18,329 bases of DNA from an uncultured Collinsella sp. (GTDB lineage Bacteria > Actinomycetota > Coriobacteriia > Coriobacteriales > Coriobacteriaceae), in NCBI GenBank assembly GCA_900556365.1, contig USOG01000012.1, forward strand, positions 1-18,329, written 5' to 3'. This document shows positions 1 to 7,744 of this stretch, one piece after another. Every line of letters begins with the position of its first letter. Position 1 is the first letter of the stretch. The position numbers were made by a program, and so were the translations under genes. The notes under the pieces are model-generated. The model was not told the origin of the DNA, searched no databases, and was given only the letters and a program-made list of their open reading frames with translations.

Positions 1-1
1 G

Positions 2-43
2 CCGCTGACCGGTGGACGGCACCGAGCCGTACGCTTGAACTGA
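2..43 (+). CDS. possible 3' tail of an upstream gene (partial)
   Basis: One plus-strand frame is open from the window edge and closes with TGA at 41-43, immediately before a strong terminator, so it may be the last 13 codons of an upstream gene (residues PLTGGRHRAVRLN). Of the other two frames, one stops at once and the other runs through the terminator. In actinobacteria rpsA often precedes coaE, but the tail is too short to identify and I do not assign it. Confidence 0.25.
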   Translation, partial: PLTGGRHRAVRLN

Positions 44-46
44 GAA

Positions 47-76
47 GGGGGAGGCCTCGCGGCCTCCCCCTTTTTT
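47..76 (+). terminator. strong intrinsic terminator of the upstream gene
   Basis: A perfect 10-bp GC stem (GGGGGAGGCC at 47-56, GGCCTCCCCC at 61-70) with the tetraloop TCGC is followed at once by six T (71-76). This is a textbook Rho-independent terminator and separates the upstream unit from coaE. Confidence 0.93.
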
Positions 77-143
77 GCGTTATATACACGTTGTACTTTG
101 GGATTTAGCTCCCCCGTATTCGCTCTTACTGTTTGGCTGTATT

Positions 144-174
144 TTGAGTCCTTCTAGTGTATTTGAGCGATAAT
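144..174 (+). promoter_or_regulatory. candidate sigma70-type promoter for coaE-slt-uvrB
   Basis: TTGAGT (144-149) and GATAAT (169-174) are separated by 19 bases, a little long for sigma70. Both hexamers differ from consensus at few positions, and they lie in the only gap between the upstream terminator and coaE. The predicted start near 181 would leave a leader of about 20 bases. Sequence match only. Confidence 0.4.
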
Positions 175-190
175 TACTCGCATTGGCGTT

Positions 191-198
191 AGGGAGGG
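191..198 (+). promoter_or_regulatory. ribosome binding site deciding the coaE start
   Basis: AGGGAGGG lies 4 bases before the ATG at 203 but only 1 base before the in-frame TTG at 200. The ATG is therefore the better start. Confidence 0.6.
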
Positions 199-202
199 CT
201 TG

Positions 203-844
203 ATGTTTACCGTATTTGTCTTGGGCAATATTGCTTCGGGTAAGTCGACTGCCTGCCGCTATTTCGAATCTCGTGGCGCTATGCTAATCGATCTGGATGA
301 GCTTGCAAAATCGCTGTATGTGCCGGGCTCTGATATCGTCAATGCACTCGCGGATGAATTCGGTTGGGACATTTTGGATGAGGATGGCGGCATTCGCCGC
401 AGCATCCTCGCTTCTCGAGCTTTTGCTTCTCCTGATTCGGTCGCTCGGCTCAATGGCATTGTGCATCCCGTTCTCATTGAACAGCTTTCGCTTAGGATTC
501 TCGATCCGGTTTGTTGTACGGTTTCGTCTCCCCGTTATCCCTTTGCGGTAGTCGAGGTTTCTGCTCCGACTGGTTTTGAGGATGCATTTGGTTTGGCTGA
601 TGAAATTCTGGTCATCAGCGCCCCTTTATCAGTTCGTCGCGAGCGCGCTATTCAACGTGGTATGGAGCCATCTGATTTCGATGCCCGTTCTGCTTGCCAG
701 CCCGAAGAGTCTGCGCTGTGCAATCTCGCTGCAACGGTGATTGACAATGCGGCAGGCGATAACTCGCTCTTTGAACAACTGGACGCATGGCTTGCGCGCC
801 ATGGGTTCCGGGATGTAGCGGATAAGGAGGAGGCCGATGCCTAA
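203..844 (+). CDS. coaE: dephospho-CoA kinase
   Basis: Catalyses the last step of coenzyme A synthesis, ATP-dependent phosphorylation of the ribose 3'-hydroxyl of dephospho-CoA, in the cytosol. The 213-residue product has the family's usual length. Seen directly: a Walker A loop at residues 8-16 (GNIASGKST), the following acidic DLDELAKSLY segment where the family has its conserved Asp before the CoA domain, and the VHPVL motif typical of the substrate-binding lid. The start was chosen at ATG 203 rather than TTG 200 because of RBS spacing. It is the first gene after a terminator and probably heads an operon. The last 8 bases overlap the start of the next gene, so the two are likely translationally coupled. 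The link coaE-uvrB is common in actinobacteria. Confidence 0.95.
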   Translation: MFTVFVLGNIASGKSTACRYFESRGAMLIDLDELAKSLYVPGSDIVNALADEFGWDILDEDGGIRRSILASRAFASPDSVARLNGIVHPVLIEQLSLRILDPVCCTVSSPRYPFAVVEVSAPTGFEDAFGLADEILVISAPLSVRRERAIQRGMEPSDFDARSACQPEESALCNLAATVIDNAAGDNSLFEQLDAWLARHGFRDVADKEEADA

Positions 845-1418
845 GACACGTTTCCTTACATGGTATCGCCTTATACCGCTGACTGCCGTTTTTGCCTTCG
901 GCCTTATCTCATTCGTTTACTCGTATGCTCCTGCCGCTTTCTTTAAGCCGCTGTATCCGATTGACTACGAGGCGTATGTAAAGCAATCCAGTATTTCGCA
1001 TAATCTGGATCCGTATCTGGTGTGCGCTGTCATTAAGTCGGAATCGAATTGGGATCCCGAGGCCGAGTCGAATCAGGGTGCTCAGGGATTAATGCAGCTG
1101 ATGCCCGAGACTGCCCAGGATATGATCGCCAAGGGCCTTGTCGACGGTGGCGAGTATTCGGCCGACAACCTTAACGATCCGGCTACGAATATCGAGTTTG
1201 GCTGTGCGTATCTCTCGTATCTTCTAGCGTATTTTAACGGGTCGACTGACAGTGCCATTGCCGCCTATAACGCCGGCATGGGCAATGTCGACGGATGGGC
1301 GCAGCAGAGTACGTCGCTTCATAATGCAATCACCTTTCCCGAGACGCAGGCGTATCTGATTCGTGTCAATAATGCCTGGGCTCGCTACAAGACCCTCTAT
1401 CCCGATCGGTTCGTATAG
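837..1418 (+). CDS. membrane-anchored lytic transglycosylase (SLT domain)
   Basis: Cleaves the MurNAc-GlcNAc bond of peptidoglycan to leave 1,6-anhydro ends, acting outside the membrane. The 193-residue protein has a short basic N-terminus and one hydrophobic anchor or uncleaved signal at about residues 12-36, then a compact family-1 SLT domain. Its hallmarks are visible: the catalytic Glu in KSES (E69), then SNQGAQGLMQLMP (78-90) and AYNAG (143-147). No LysM or other wall-binding module is present, so this is a minimal enzyme. It starts inside the end of coaE (8-base overlap) with a strong AAGGAGGAGG ribosome site at 823-832. Only 51 bases separate it from uvrB. The exact biological role (remodelling, secretion or division) cannot be read from sequence. 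Confidence 0.92.
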   Translation: MPKTRFLTWYRLIPLTAVFAFGLISFVYSYAPAAFFKPLYPIDYEAYVKQSSISHNLDPYLVCAVIKSESNWDPEAESNQGAQGLMQLMPETAQDMIAKGLVDGGEYSADNLNDPATNIEFGCAYLSYLLAYFNGSTDSAIAAYNAGMGNVDGWAQQSTSLHNAITFPETQAYLIRVNNAWARYKTLYPDRFV

Positions 1419-1469
1419 GACTATGCCTGCCGCCTGCGTATACTGCAGATATATGAGTTAGGAGTATCC

Positions 1470-3710
1470 ATGGCGGAATTTGAAGTAGAACGCGTTGGTG
1501 GTGAACTTAAGCGCTTTGGCGTTGAAGGCTCTGACGTGCCGTTTAAGGTCGTGTCTCCCTATGAGCCTGCCGGTTCCCAGCCTAAGGCCATTGAGTCGCT
1601 TGTGCAGGGCGTGAGGGACGGAGACCGCTATCAGGTTTTGCTGGGCGTGACTGGTTCGGGCAAGACCTTCACGATGGCAAAGACTATTGAGGCCCTGGGA
1701 AAGCCGACGCTGGTCATGGCTCCGAATAAAACGCTCGCCGCTCAGCTTGCGAGCGAGCTCAAAGAGTTCTTTCCCAACAACGCTGTGGTCTACTTCGTCT
1801 CGTACTATGACTACTATCAGCCCGAGGCGTATGTGCCGCAAAGCGATACATATATCGAGAAAGACTCCTCGATTAACGAAGAGGTCGAGATGCTGCGACA
1901 TCAGGCGACCGCATCGCTGCTCTCTCGACGCGATGTGATCGTTGTCGCATCGGTCTCGTGTATCTATGGCATTGGCTCTCCTGAGGACTATGCGGGTCTG
2001 GCTCCAAACGTCGACAAAAAGGTGCCGCTCGAGCGCGATGACTTTATCCATGCACTTATCGACATTCAATATGATCGCAATGACTATGACCTGGCACGCG
2101 GCACGTTCCGCGTGCGCGGCGATGTTGTCGACGTGTATCCGCCTTATGCCGAGCATCCGTTGCGGTTTGAGTTCTTTGGCGACGAGGTCGAGCTGATTGC
2201 CGAGATCGATGAGGTCACCGGTGAAATGCTGCGTGAGTACGAGGCCATCCCCGTATGGCCGGCATCGCACTACGTGACCGAGAAGCCGAAGGTCAAGGCG
2301 GCTCTGAAATCGATCAGCGAAGAGTGCGAGAAGCGCGTCGCGGAGCTCAAGGCGACCGACAAGTTGCTCGAGGCGCAACGTCTGCAGCAGCGCACCGATT
2401 ATGATCTTGAGATGCTCGAGACGATGGGCTTTTGCAACGGCATCGAGAACTACTCGCGTCATCTGGACGGTCGCAAGCCGGGTGAGCCGCCGTTTACCCT
2501 AATCGATTACTTTCCTAAGGATATGCTCTGCATCATCGATGAGAGCCATGTGACGGTGCCGCAGATTCGCGGCATGCACGAAGGTGACCGCTCGCGTAAG
2601 GTGACGCTGGTGGAACACGGTTTTCGCCTGCCCTCGGCGCTCGATAACCGCCCGCTTCGTTTCGATGAGTTTGAGGCAAGGATACCCCAGTTTATCTATG
2701 TTTCGGCCACGCCGGGCGACTACGAGCTGCGGGTGAGCCAGAACGACGTGGAGCAGATTATTCGTCCGACCGGCCTGCTCGACCCCAAGATTGACGTGCG
2801 TCCAGTACGCGGCCAGATTGACGATCTTGAGGACGAGATTCGCGAGCGCGTTGCCCGCAAGGAGCGCGTGCTGGTGACCACGTTGACCAAGCGCATGGCC
2901 GAGGACCTGACCGACCATCTGCTCGACGCGGGCATTAAGGTCAATTACATGCACTCTGATACGGCGACAATGGACCGTGTCGAGATCCTGCGAACGCTGC
3001 GCGAGGGCAAGATCGATGTTCTCGTTGGCATCAACCTGCTTCGTGAGGGCCTGGATCTTCCCGAGGTCTCGCTGGTGGCAATTCTCGACGCCGATAAGGA
3101 AGGCTTCTTGCGCAACCGCCGTTCGCTGATTCAGACGATTGGCCGCGCGGCCCGTAACGCCGATGGCGAAGTCATCATGTATGCGGACGTTGTGACCGAT
3201 TCGATGAAAGAGGCCATCGAGGAGACGCGGCGCCGCCGCGAGATTCAGATGGCATATAACGAAGAGCATGGCATTGTGCCCAAGACGGTGCGCAAGGCCA
3301 TCAACGACATCTCAAGTTTTATTGCCGAAGCCGAAAAAACCGTGGGTTCCAAGGGGCGCTCGAAGGGCGACTCCCTTGGCCATGGCGCATTCTATACGCC
3401 CGATGAGTCGGGCGAGGGCGGCGTGCCGGAAACGGTGGCACCCGAGCAGACACTTGCGGAGCAGTTGGAAGAACTGCCGCATGACGAGCTTGTGCGGATC
3501 GTCGAAACCATGGAAGAGGATATGCGCAACGCTTCTGCCGCCATGGACTTTGAGGAGGCGGCGCGCCTGCGCGATGCCGTCGTTCAGATTCGGGCGATGC
3601 TCGAGGGTGCGTCTGAGGACGAGACGATCGAGCGCTTACGTTCGCAGGCCCGCAAGGGTTCCACGTTCGCATCGGGCAGAAAACGCCAGGGTGCACGGTT
3701 TAAGAAATAG
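1470..3710 (+). CDS. uvrB: excinuclease ABC subunit B
   Basis: Damage-verifying helicase-like subunit of nucleotide excision repair; it is loaded by UvrA and recruits UvrC for incision. The 746-residue protein is longer than the usual 660-700. Seen: Walker A GVTGSGKT (59-66), the tyrosine-rich beta-hairpin region [12 protein letters not shown] (112-123), Walker B DESH (357-360), SATPG (412-416), helicase motif [11 protein letters not shown] (555-563) and a C-terminal UVR motif (about 672-710) that contacts UvrC. The extra length comes from a Gly/acidic linker (about 625-670) and a basic tail ending [15 protein letters not shown] at 1461-1464 precedes the ATG by 5 bases. It is the last gene of its operon, closed by a terminator. 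No LexA-type box is visible in the 51-base gap upstream. Confidence 0.98.
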   Translation: MAEFEVERVGGELKRFGVEGSDVPFKVVSPYEPAGSQPKAIESLVQGVRDGDRYQVLLGVTGSGKTFTMAKTIEALGKPTLVMAPNKTLAAQLASELKEFFPNNAVVYFVSYYDYYQPEAYVPQSDTYIEKDSSINEEVEMLRHQATASLLSRRDVIVVASVSCIYGIGSPEDYAGLAPNVDKKVPLERDDFIHALIDIQYDRNDYDLARGTFRVRGDVVDVYPPYAEHPLRFEFFGDEVELIAEIDEVTGEMLREYEAIPVWPASHYVTEKPKVKAALKSISEECEKRVAELKATDKLLEAQRLQQRTDYDLEMLETMGFCNGIENYSRHLDGRKPGEPPFTLIDYFPKDMLCIIDESHVTVPQIRGMHEGDRSRKVTLVEHGFRLPSALDNRPLRFDEFEARIPQFIYVSATPGDYELRVSQNDVEQIIRPTGLLDPKIDVRPVRGQIDDLEDEIRERVARKERVLVTTLTKRMAEDLTDHLLDAGIKVNYMHSDTATMDRVEILRTLREGKIDVLVGINLLREGLDLPEVSLVAILDADKEGFLRNRRSLIQTIGRAARNADGEVIMYADVVTDSMKEAIEETRRRREIQMAYNEEHGIVPKTVRKAINDISSFIAEAEKTVGSKGRSKGDSLGHGAFYTPDESGEGGVPETVAPEQTLAEQLEELPHDELVRIVETMEEDMRNASAAMDFEEAARLRDAVVQIRAMLEGASEDETIERLRSQARKGSTFASGRKRQGARFKK

Positions 3711-3713
3711 CGA

Positions 3714-3756
3714 ACAGGCCCCGAGTTCCCTGTGGAGCTCGGGGCCTGTGTCTTTT
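3714..3756 (+). terminator. intrinsic terminator after uvrB
   Basis: A 16-bp stem (3714-3729 with 3734-3749, one G-T wobble) with the loop CTGT is followed by TCTTTT (3751-3756). It lies 3 bases after the uvrB stop. The convergent minus-strand gene ends at 3776. In the other direction the stem is followed only by a poor T-tract, so it may serve the opposite unit weakly. Confidence 0.92.
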
Positions 3757-3775
3757 GCGTGCTGGAATTCGTGCG

Positions 3776-5416
3776 CTAGAGGTCTGCGATCAGGGCTTCG
3801 GCACAACGAATGCCGTCGGTGGCCGCGCTCATGATGCCGCCGGCATATCCAGCTCCCTCACCGCAAGGGTAGAGTCCCGGGGTCGACACGGCATGGCACG
3901 TTCGGTCTCGGGTGACAGTAACCGGTGAGCTCGAACGAGTCTCCACGCCGGTAAGAACGGCATCGGGGCGGTCATAGCCTCGTAGCTTTTTTCCGAGTAG
4001 GGGAAGTCCCAGGCGGAGCGAATCGATGATATGCTGCGGCAGGGCTTCGTCAATTGCCGTCCAGGTCACACCGAGCGGATAGGTGGGCTTTACCTTTCCG
4101 GGCGCCTTGCTGGCGCGTCCTGCGAGGAAATCTCCGACGAGTTGTGCCGGTGCGTTCCAGTTGGAACCACCCAGGCGATAGGCGGCCGCCTCGCAGGCAC
4201 GCTGGAGCTCGATGCCGGCGAGCGGGTCATCGTTGGGAAGGTCCTCAGGCGTGATGTTAACGAGCAGGGCGGCGTTTGCGTTGCGTCCGTCGCGGGCATT
4301 GAGGCTGGCGCCGTTGACGCACAGGTGGCCCTGCTCGGAAGAGGCGGCGACAACCTGCCCGCCGGGGCACATGCAAAACGAGAACACGCTGCGGCCGTTG
4401 GGAAGATGGGCGACGAGCTTGTAGGGGGCTGCTCCGAGGGCAGGATGTCCCGCCGAGGCTCCATATTGGGCTCGGTCGATGTCGCGCTGCGGATGCTCGA
4501 TGCGAACGCCCATGGCAAAGGTCTTTTGTGCGAGGGCCACGTTGTGGTCCTTAAGGAGCTCAAAAATATCGCGAGCAGAATGCCCGCAGGCGAGGATGAG
4601 GTGCTTTGTCTCAATTGGCTCGTAAGCGGCGTCTTGGGACGATTGGACATCGATACCGGTGATGGCGCCAGACGCGTCGATGCGAATGTCGACGAGCTTT
4701 GTTCGATAACGGACGACACCTCCGAGCTGCTCGATGCGCTGGGATATAGCGGTGACAACCGTGGGAAGGATGTCGGAGCCAATGTGCGGCTTGGCATCCC
4801 ACAGAATATCGCGGGGCGCGCCCGCCTCGACGAAGGTTTCGAGGATAAGGCGATGGGCGGGATTTTTGGTTCCCGTATTGAGCTTGCCGTCCGAGAAGGT
4901 CCCCGCGCCGCCCAGACCAAACTGAATATTGCTCTCGGGGTCGAGGATGCGCTCCTTTAGAAAGAGGTCGATCGCCTGCGAGCGGCGAAATGCCGGGTCG
5001 CCGCGCTCGATAAGCAAGGGCTTAAGACCTGCTTTGGCGAGCGTGAGCGCAGCGAAAAGGCCGGCGCATCCGGCGCCGACAACGACAGGGCGTTCTTGAG
5101 GTGCGTCGGAGACGGGGGAGGGGAATGAAGGCCCATCGTCTTCTATCGTGCGTACGCGCGAGCGGTCACGCTCGGCAACACTGTCGACCGCTTCTCGCTC
5201 GAGGTGGGGACTAGTCAGCTCAACACGAAAGCTCAGGATAAAATGGACGTCTCGTTTTTTGCGAGCGTCGATTGACTTGCGGTGGAGTTCGATGGACTTG
5301 ATTTCGGAGTCCTTGCAACGTAGGATGCGCTTGGCGACTCGCTTGCCAACAATGAGGCAGGCATTTTCATCGCCGGCTTCATCGAGCGACGCGTTGACTT
5401 GGGTGATTTCGATCAT
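3776..5416 (-). CDS. FAD-dependent dehydrogenase / NAD(P)-FAD oxidoreductase, COG2509-like
   Basis: A 546-residue putative flavoprotein of unknown substrate. An N-terminal alpha/beta domain (about 1-70) of the kind preceding these enzymes is followed by the Rossmann FAD motif VVVGAGCAGLFAAL (111-124). Next comes LGGAGTFSDGKLNTGTKN (168-185), a segment I associate with the uncharacterised COG2509 family, and the C-terminal FAD-closing segment GEGAGYAGGIMSAATDG. The frame stays open 41 codons further upstream, but that extension crosses the hairpin at 5442-5467 and lacks family character. ATG 5416 has AAGGAG 6 bases before it and is preferred. It is the last gene of the minus block, convergent with uvrB. 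The pairing with a second flavoprotein and an Fe-S carrier suggests redox metabolism, but no reaction can be assigned. Confidence 0.85.
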   Translation of the reverse strand: MIEITQVNASLDEAGDENACLIVGKRVAKRILRCKDSEIKSIELHRKSIDARKKRDVHFILSFRVELTSPHLEREAVDSVAERDRSRVRTIEDDGPSFPSPVSDAPQERPVVVGAGCAGLFAALTLAKAGLKPLLIERGDPAFRRSQAIDLFLKERILDPESNIQFGLGGAGTFSDGKLNTGTKNPAHRLILETFVEAGAPRDILWDAKPHIGSDILPTVVTAISQRIEQLGGVVRYRTKLVDIRIDASGAITGIDVQSSQDAAYEPIETKHLILACGHSARDIFELLKDHNVALAQKTFAMGVRIEHPQRDIDRAQYGASAGHPALGAAPYKLVAHLPNGRSVFSFCMCPGGQVVAASSEQGHLCVNGASLNARDGRNANAALLVNITPEDLPNDDPLAGIELQRACEAAAYRLGGSNWNAPAQLVGDFLAGRASKAPGKVKPTYPLGVTWTAIDEALPQHIIDSLRLGLPLLGKKLRGYDRPDAVLTGVETRSSSPVTVTRDRTCHAVSTPGLYPCGEGAGYAGGIMSAATDGIRCAEALIADL

Positions 5417-5433
5417 CGAGGTCTCCTTAGAGG

Positions 5434-5467
5434 CAAGAAAGGGGCCGTCCGGTATCCCAGACGGCCC
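5434..5467 (-). terminator. terminator-like hairpin between the two flavoprotein genes
   Basis: Read on the minus strand, an 11-bp stem (5467-5457 with 5452-5442, one G-T pair) with a GATA loop is followed by CTTTCTT. It lies downstream of the BaiN-like gene and only 14 bases before the AAGGAG of the next gene, so it is also that gene's leader hairpin. On the plus strand the same stem is followed by TTTTT at 5475-5479. It could terminate, partially terminate (attenuate) or stabilise the mRNA. Confidence 0.7.
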
Positions 5468-5480
5468 GAATGCGTTTTTG

Positions 5481-5486
5481 ATTATA
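5481..5486 (-). promoter_or_regulatory. perfect TATAAT -10 candidate for the COG2509-like gene
   Basis: ATTATA on the plus strand reads TATAAT on the minus strand, just after the stop of the BaiN-like gene. A transcript would start near 5474, directly before the hairpin at 5467-5442. No good -35 is found 16-18 bases upstream, so this rests on the -10 alone. Confidence 0.3.
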
Positions 5487-5496
5487 GACTGCGCGG

Positions 5497-6768
5497 CTAC
5501 AAACTGCTTGCAGCGCGAATGCCCGAGAGCCAGGCCCACGCAAGGTTAAAGCCTCCGCAATCGGCGTCGATGTCGAGCGCTTCGCCGCAGAGGTAAAGCG
5601 GGGCGTCGACAGCGCTGCGCGCGCGTAGACTGGGTATTGAGATGCTCTCGACAGATACGCCACCACGCGTGACCTGCGCCGAGCGCTCCTCGGCTGTTCC
5701 CTCGACGAGCAACTTAAAGTGTTTGAGGATCGAGGCCAGGTGGATGACATCGTTGGAGTCTGGATGGCACTGCTCGAACGCCGTGCAGACGACGCGGGAG
5801 AGTTGCGGGGCGAGCATGCCGTCGAGCCAACGGGGATCGCGGGGCGAAAAGCCGCCGAGCAGCTCAACGCGCCGGTTGAGCATATCGAGCAGCTCGTCTT
5901 TGGAGAGGTCGGGGAAAACGTCGAGCAGGATCGTATCGCCGCGCTGGATACGACGGGAGAGGTTGAAGACAGCGACGCCCGAGATGCCGAAGGTTCGAAA
6001 CAGGACTTCACCGTCTTCGTGCCAGAGCTCATTATGATTGCGGGCGAGCGTCAAGCGGGCGCGGACGCGCAGGCCATCCAACGTCTTGAGTGCCGCCCGA
6101 TCGCCGACGACCGTTGCCGATACGGGGCAGAGGATGGGGCGCAGCGAAGTGAGGGGGAGGCGAAACGTATCGGCGATACCGGTGGGGTTGCCGCCCGTGG
6201 CGATAATTACGGCATGTGCCTGCAGGGCCTCGTTCTTGCGAGGGACATCGGCGAGCGCTTTCCGAAGCGAGCGGAGCTCCGATTTTCGGTCGTCGTGCTT
6301 TTTTGCCTTGAGCGCCCGCGCTGGACGGTCTATTTGGAGTGCCCAGCCTTCGGAAGTTTTGTGTGCCGAGGCAACGTTGGCTCCGCAGATTAAGGTGATA
6401 CCCAGGCGGTCGCAAACATTGAGAAGCGCGTCGCGCACCGATTCGGCGCGAAGGGAGCGCGGGTACAGTCGGCCTTCCTCGGAGGTTGTCATGATGCCCA
6501 GCGAGGAGAAGAAACCCATAAGCTCTTGTTCGGGCTGGGGGCCCATGACGGATTCGACGAATGCGGGGTGGTTATACCGCTGAGGATCAATCGATTCGTT
6601 GGAGAGGTTGCAGCGGCCGTTACCGGTCGCAAGGAGCTTAAGGCCGCAGGCGACATCGCGCTCAACGATGCAGACGCTTTTGCCAGCGCGTGCGGCCGTA
6701 ATGGCGGCGGCGAGGCCTGAAGCCCCGCCGCCGATTACCAGGACGTCATAGAAGGCGCTCGTGTTCAC
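5497..6768 (-). CDS. NAD(P)/FAD-dependent oxidoreductase, HI0933/BaiN-like
   Basis: A 423-residue flavoprotein of the HI0933 family, whose members include BaiN, implicated in bile-acid dehydroxylation in clostridia; most members have no proven substrate. Seen: the N-terminal FAD motif DVLVIGGGASGLAAA (8-22), Glu at the ribose-binding position (VER, 35-37), and the family signature GLKLLATGNGRCNLSN (42-57). The C-terminal FAD-closing segment GEALDIDADCGGFNLAWAWLSG ends the protein. The start is GTG at 6768, abutting the TAA of mrp (6769-6771), with GAGG inside the end of mrp as the likely ribosome site. Translational coupling to mrp is therefore expected. Length is normal. A bile-acid role is possible in a gut actinobacterium but is not shown here. 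Confidence 0.88.
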   Translation of the reverse strand: MNTSAFYDVLVIGGGASGLAAAITAARAGKSVCIVERDVACGLKLLATGNGRCNLSNESIDPQRYNHPAFVESVMGPQPEQELMGFFSSLGIMTTSEEGRLYPRSLRAESVRDALLNVCDRLGITLICGANVASAHKTSEGWALQIDRPARALKAKKHDDRKSELRSLRKALADVPRKNEALQAHAVIIATGGNPTGIADTFRLPLTSLRPILCPVSATVVGDRAALKTLDGLRVRARLTLARNHNELWHEDGEVLFRTFGISGVAVFNLSRRIQRGDTILLDVFPDLSKDELLDMLNRRVELLGGFSPRDPRWLDGMLAPQLSRVVCTAFEQCHPDSNDVIHLASILKHFKLLVEGTAEERSAQVTRGGVSVESISIPSLRARSAVDAPLYLCGEALDIDADCGGFNLAWAWLSGIRAASSL

Positions 6769-7599
6769 TTAGGCCTCGTCGGTCTCGTGCGGGGTAATAG
6801 CCTCGACGGCAGAGACTGCCTTGGGCAACATGCCATCGGGCAGCGCGGTCTCGACCTCGCCCTTATCGCAGGCCTCGGCGAGTGCCGGATTAATGGGAAG
6901 CTGGCCCAAGATGTCGAGGTTATAGCGCTCTGCGACCTCGGGGAGCTTGCTCTTGCCAAAGACCTCGATCTTCTTGCCGCAGTCGGGGCACTCGATATAG
7001 CTCATGTTCTCGACAATGCCCAGAATGGGGACGTTCATCTTCTCGGCCATGTTGACCGCCTTGGCGACGATCATCGAGACCAGATCCTGCGGGCTCGTGA
7101 CGATGACGATGCCGTCGACGGGCAGCGACTGGAAGACGGTGAGCGCGACATCGCCTGTTCCCGGAGGCATGTCGACCAGCAGGTAGTCGATGGGGCCCCA
7201 TGAGGTCTCGCTCCAGAACTGCCTAATGGCGCCTGCGATGACCGGACCGCGCCAAAGGACGGGGTCGGTCTCGTTTTGGAGCAGCAGGTTGGAGCTCATG
7301 ACCTTGACGCCGTGCTCGGAGATTTCAGGCAGCATAAGGTTGCCAAGGGCATGGACGTGGCGTCCGCTCATACCGAACATCTTGGGGATGGAGGGACCGG
7401 TGATGTCGGCATCGAGGACGCCGACCTTGTGGCCGTGACGGGCAAGCTCGGTGGCGATGGCACCGGTGACAAACGACTTGCCGACACCGCCCTTGCCGGA
7501 AAGTACGGCGATGACGCGTTTGACCTCGGACAGCGTGTTCTCCTCAAATTGCGACGGCGATGTTTGTCCGCCGGCGGCCTGTGCGTGCTCGCAACCCAT
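6769..7599 (-). CDS. Mrp/ApbC (Nbp35-type) P-loop ATPase, Fe-S cluster carrier
   Basis: Cytosolic ATPase of the Mrp/ApbC/Nbp35 group, which binds and delivers [4Fe-4S] clusters to apoproteins. The 276-residue protein shows the deviant Walker A loop SGKGGVGKS (34-42), DADITGPSIPKMFG (63-76), the switch/Walker B region LLVDMPPGTGD (140-150) and the C-x2-C pair CPDC (204-207) that bridges a cluster in the dimer. It lacks the N-terminal MIP18/DUF59 domain found in many bacterial Mrp proteins. The frame stays open far upstream, but the extension is low-complexity and overlaps the LTA synthase. ATG 7599 has AAAGGAG 6 bases before it and gives a normal length. It lies 145 bases after the LTA synthase gene and is directly joined to the BaiN-like gene. 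Confidence 0.93.
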   Translation of the reverse strand: MGCEHAQAAGGQTSPSQFEENTLSEVKRVIAVLSGKGGVGKSFVTGAIATELARHGHKVGVLDADITGPSIPKMFGMSGRHVHALGNLMLPEISEHGVKVMSSNLLLQNETDPVLWRGPVIAGAIRQFWSETSWGPIDYLLVDMPPGTGDVALTVFQSLPVDGIVIVTSPQDLVSMIVAKAVNMAEKMNVPILGIVENMSYIECPDCGKKIEVFGKSKLPEVAERYNLDILGQLPINPALAEACDKGEVETALPDGMLPKAVSAVEAITPHETDEA

Positions 7600-7654
7600 G
7601 TATGACTCCTTTGTATATGTTGGGGCCGGGGCCCCGTGATGTGACACGAGCGTC

Positions 7655-7660
7655 ATTGTA
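7655..7660 (-). promoter_or_regulatory. weak -10 candidate for the mrp-flavoprotein operon
   Basis: TACAAT on the minus strand lies about 56 bases before the mrp ATG in a 145-base gap. No convincing -35 is present (TGGCTC at 17 bases). A small GC hairpin (GGGGC/GCCCC, 7622-7635) would lie in the leader. No clear terminator follows the LTA synthase stop, so read-through is an alternative. Confidence 0.25.
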
Positions 7661-7744
7661 CCCTCGTTTGCGAGCGGGAGCCATTTACGATGCATTTGGG
7701 CCGAGCGTGCTTGCAATACGATGGGTCCAAGCGAATGGGCGGGC

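Noticed and set aside
1..46. 3' end of a 23S rRNA gene
   Set aside because: GCTGACCGGT ... CGCTTGAAC loosely resembles a 23S tail, but the conserved CCGGTACTAAT is missing and a terminator follows directly with no 5S gene.
4031..4960. 309-codon plus-strand open frame opposite the COG2509-like gene
   Set aside because: Codon-register shadow of the flavoprotein, which carries clear FAD motifs on the minus strand.
5719..6393. 224-codon plus-strand open frame opposite the BaiN-like gene
   Set aside because: Codon-register shadow; no ribosome site and no family motif.
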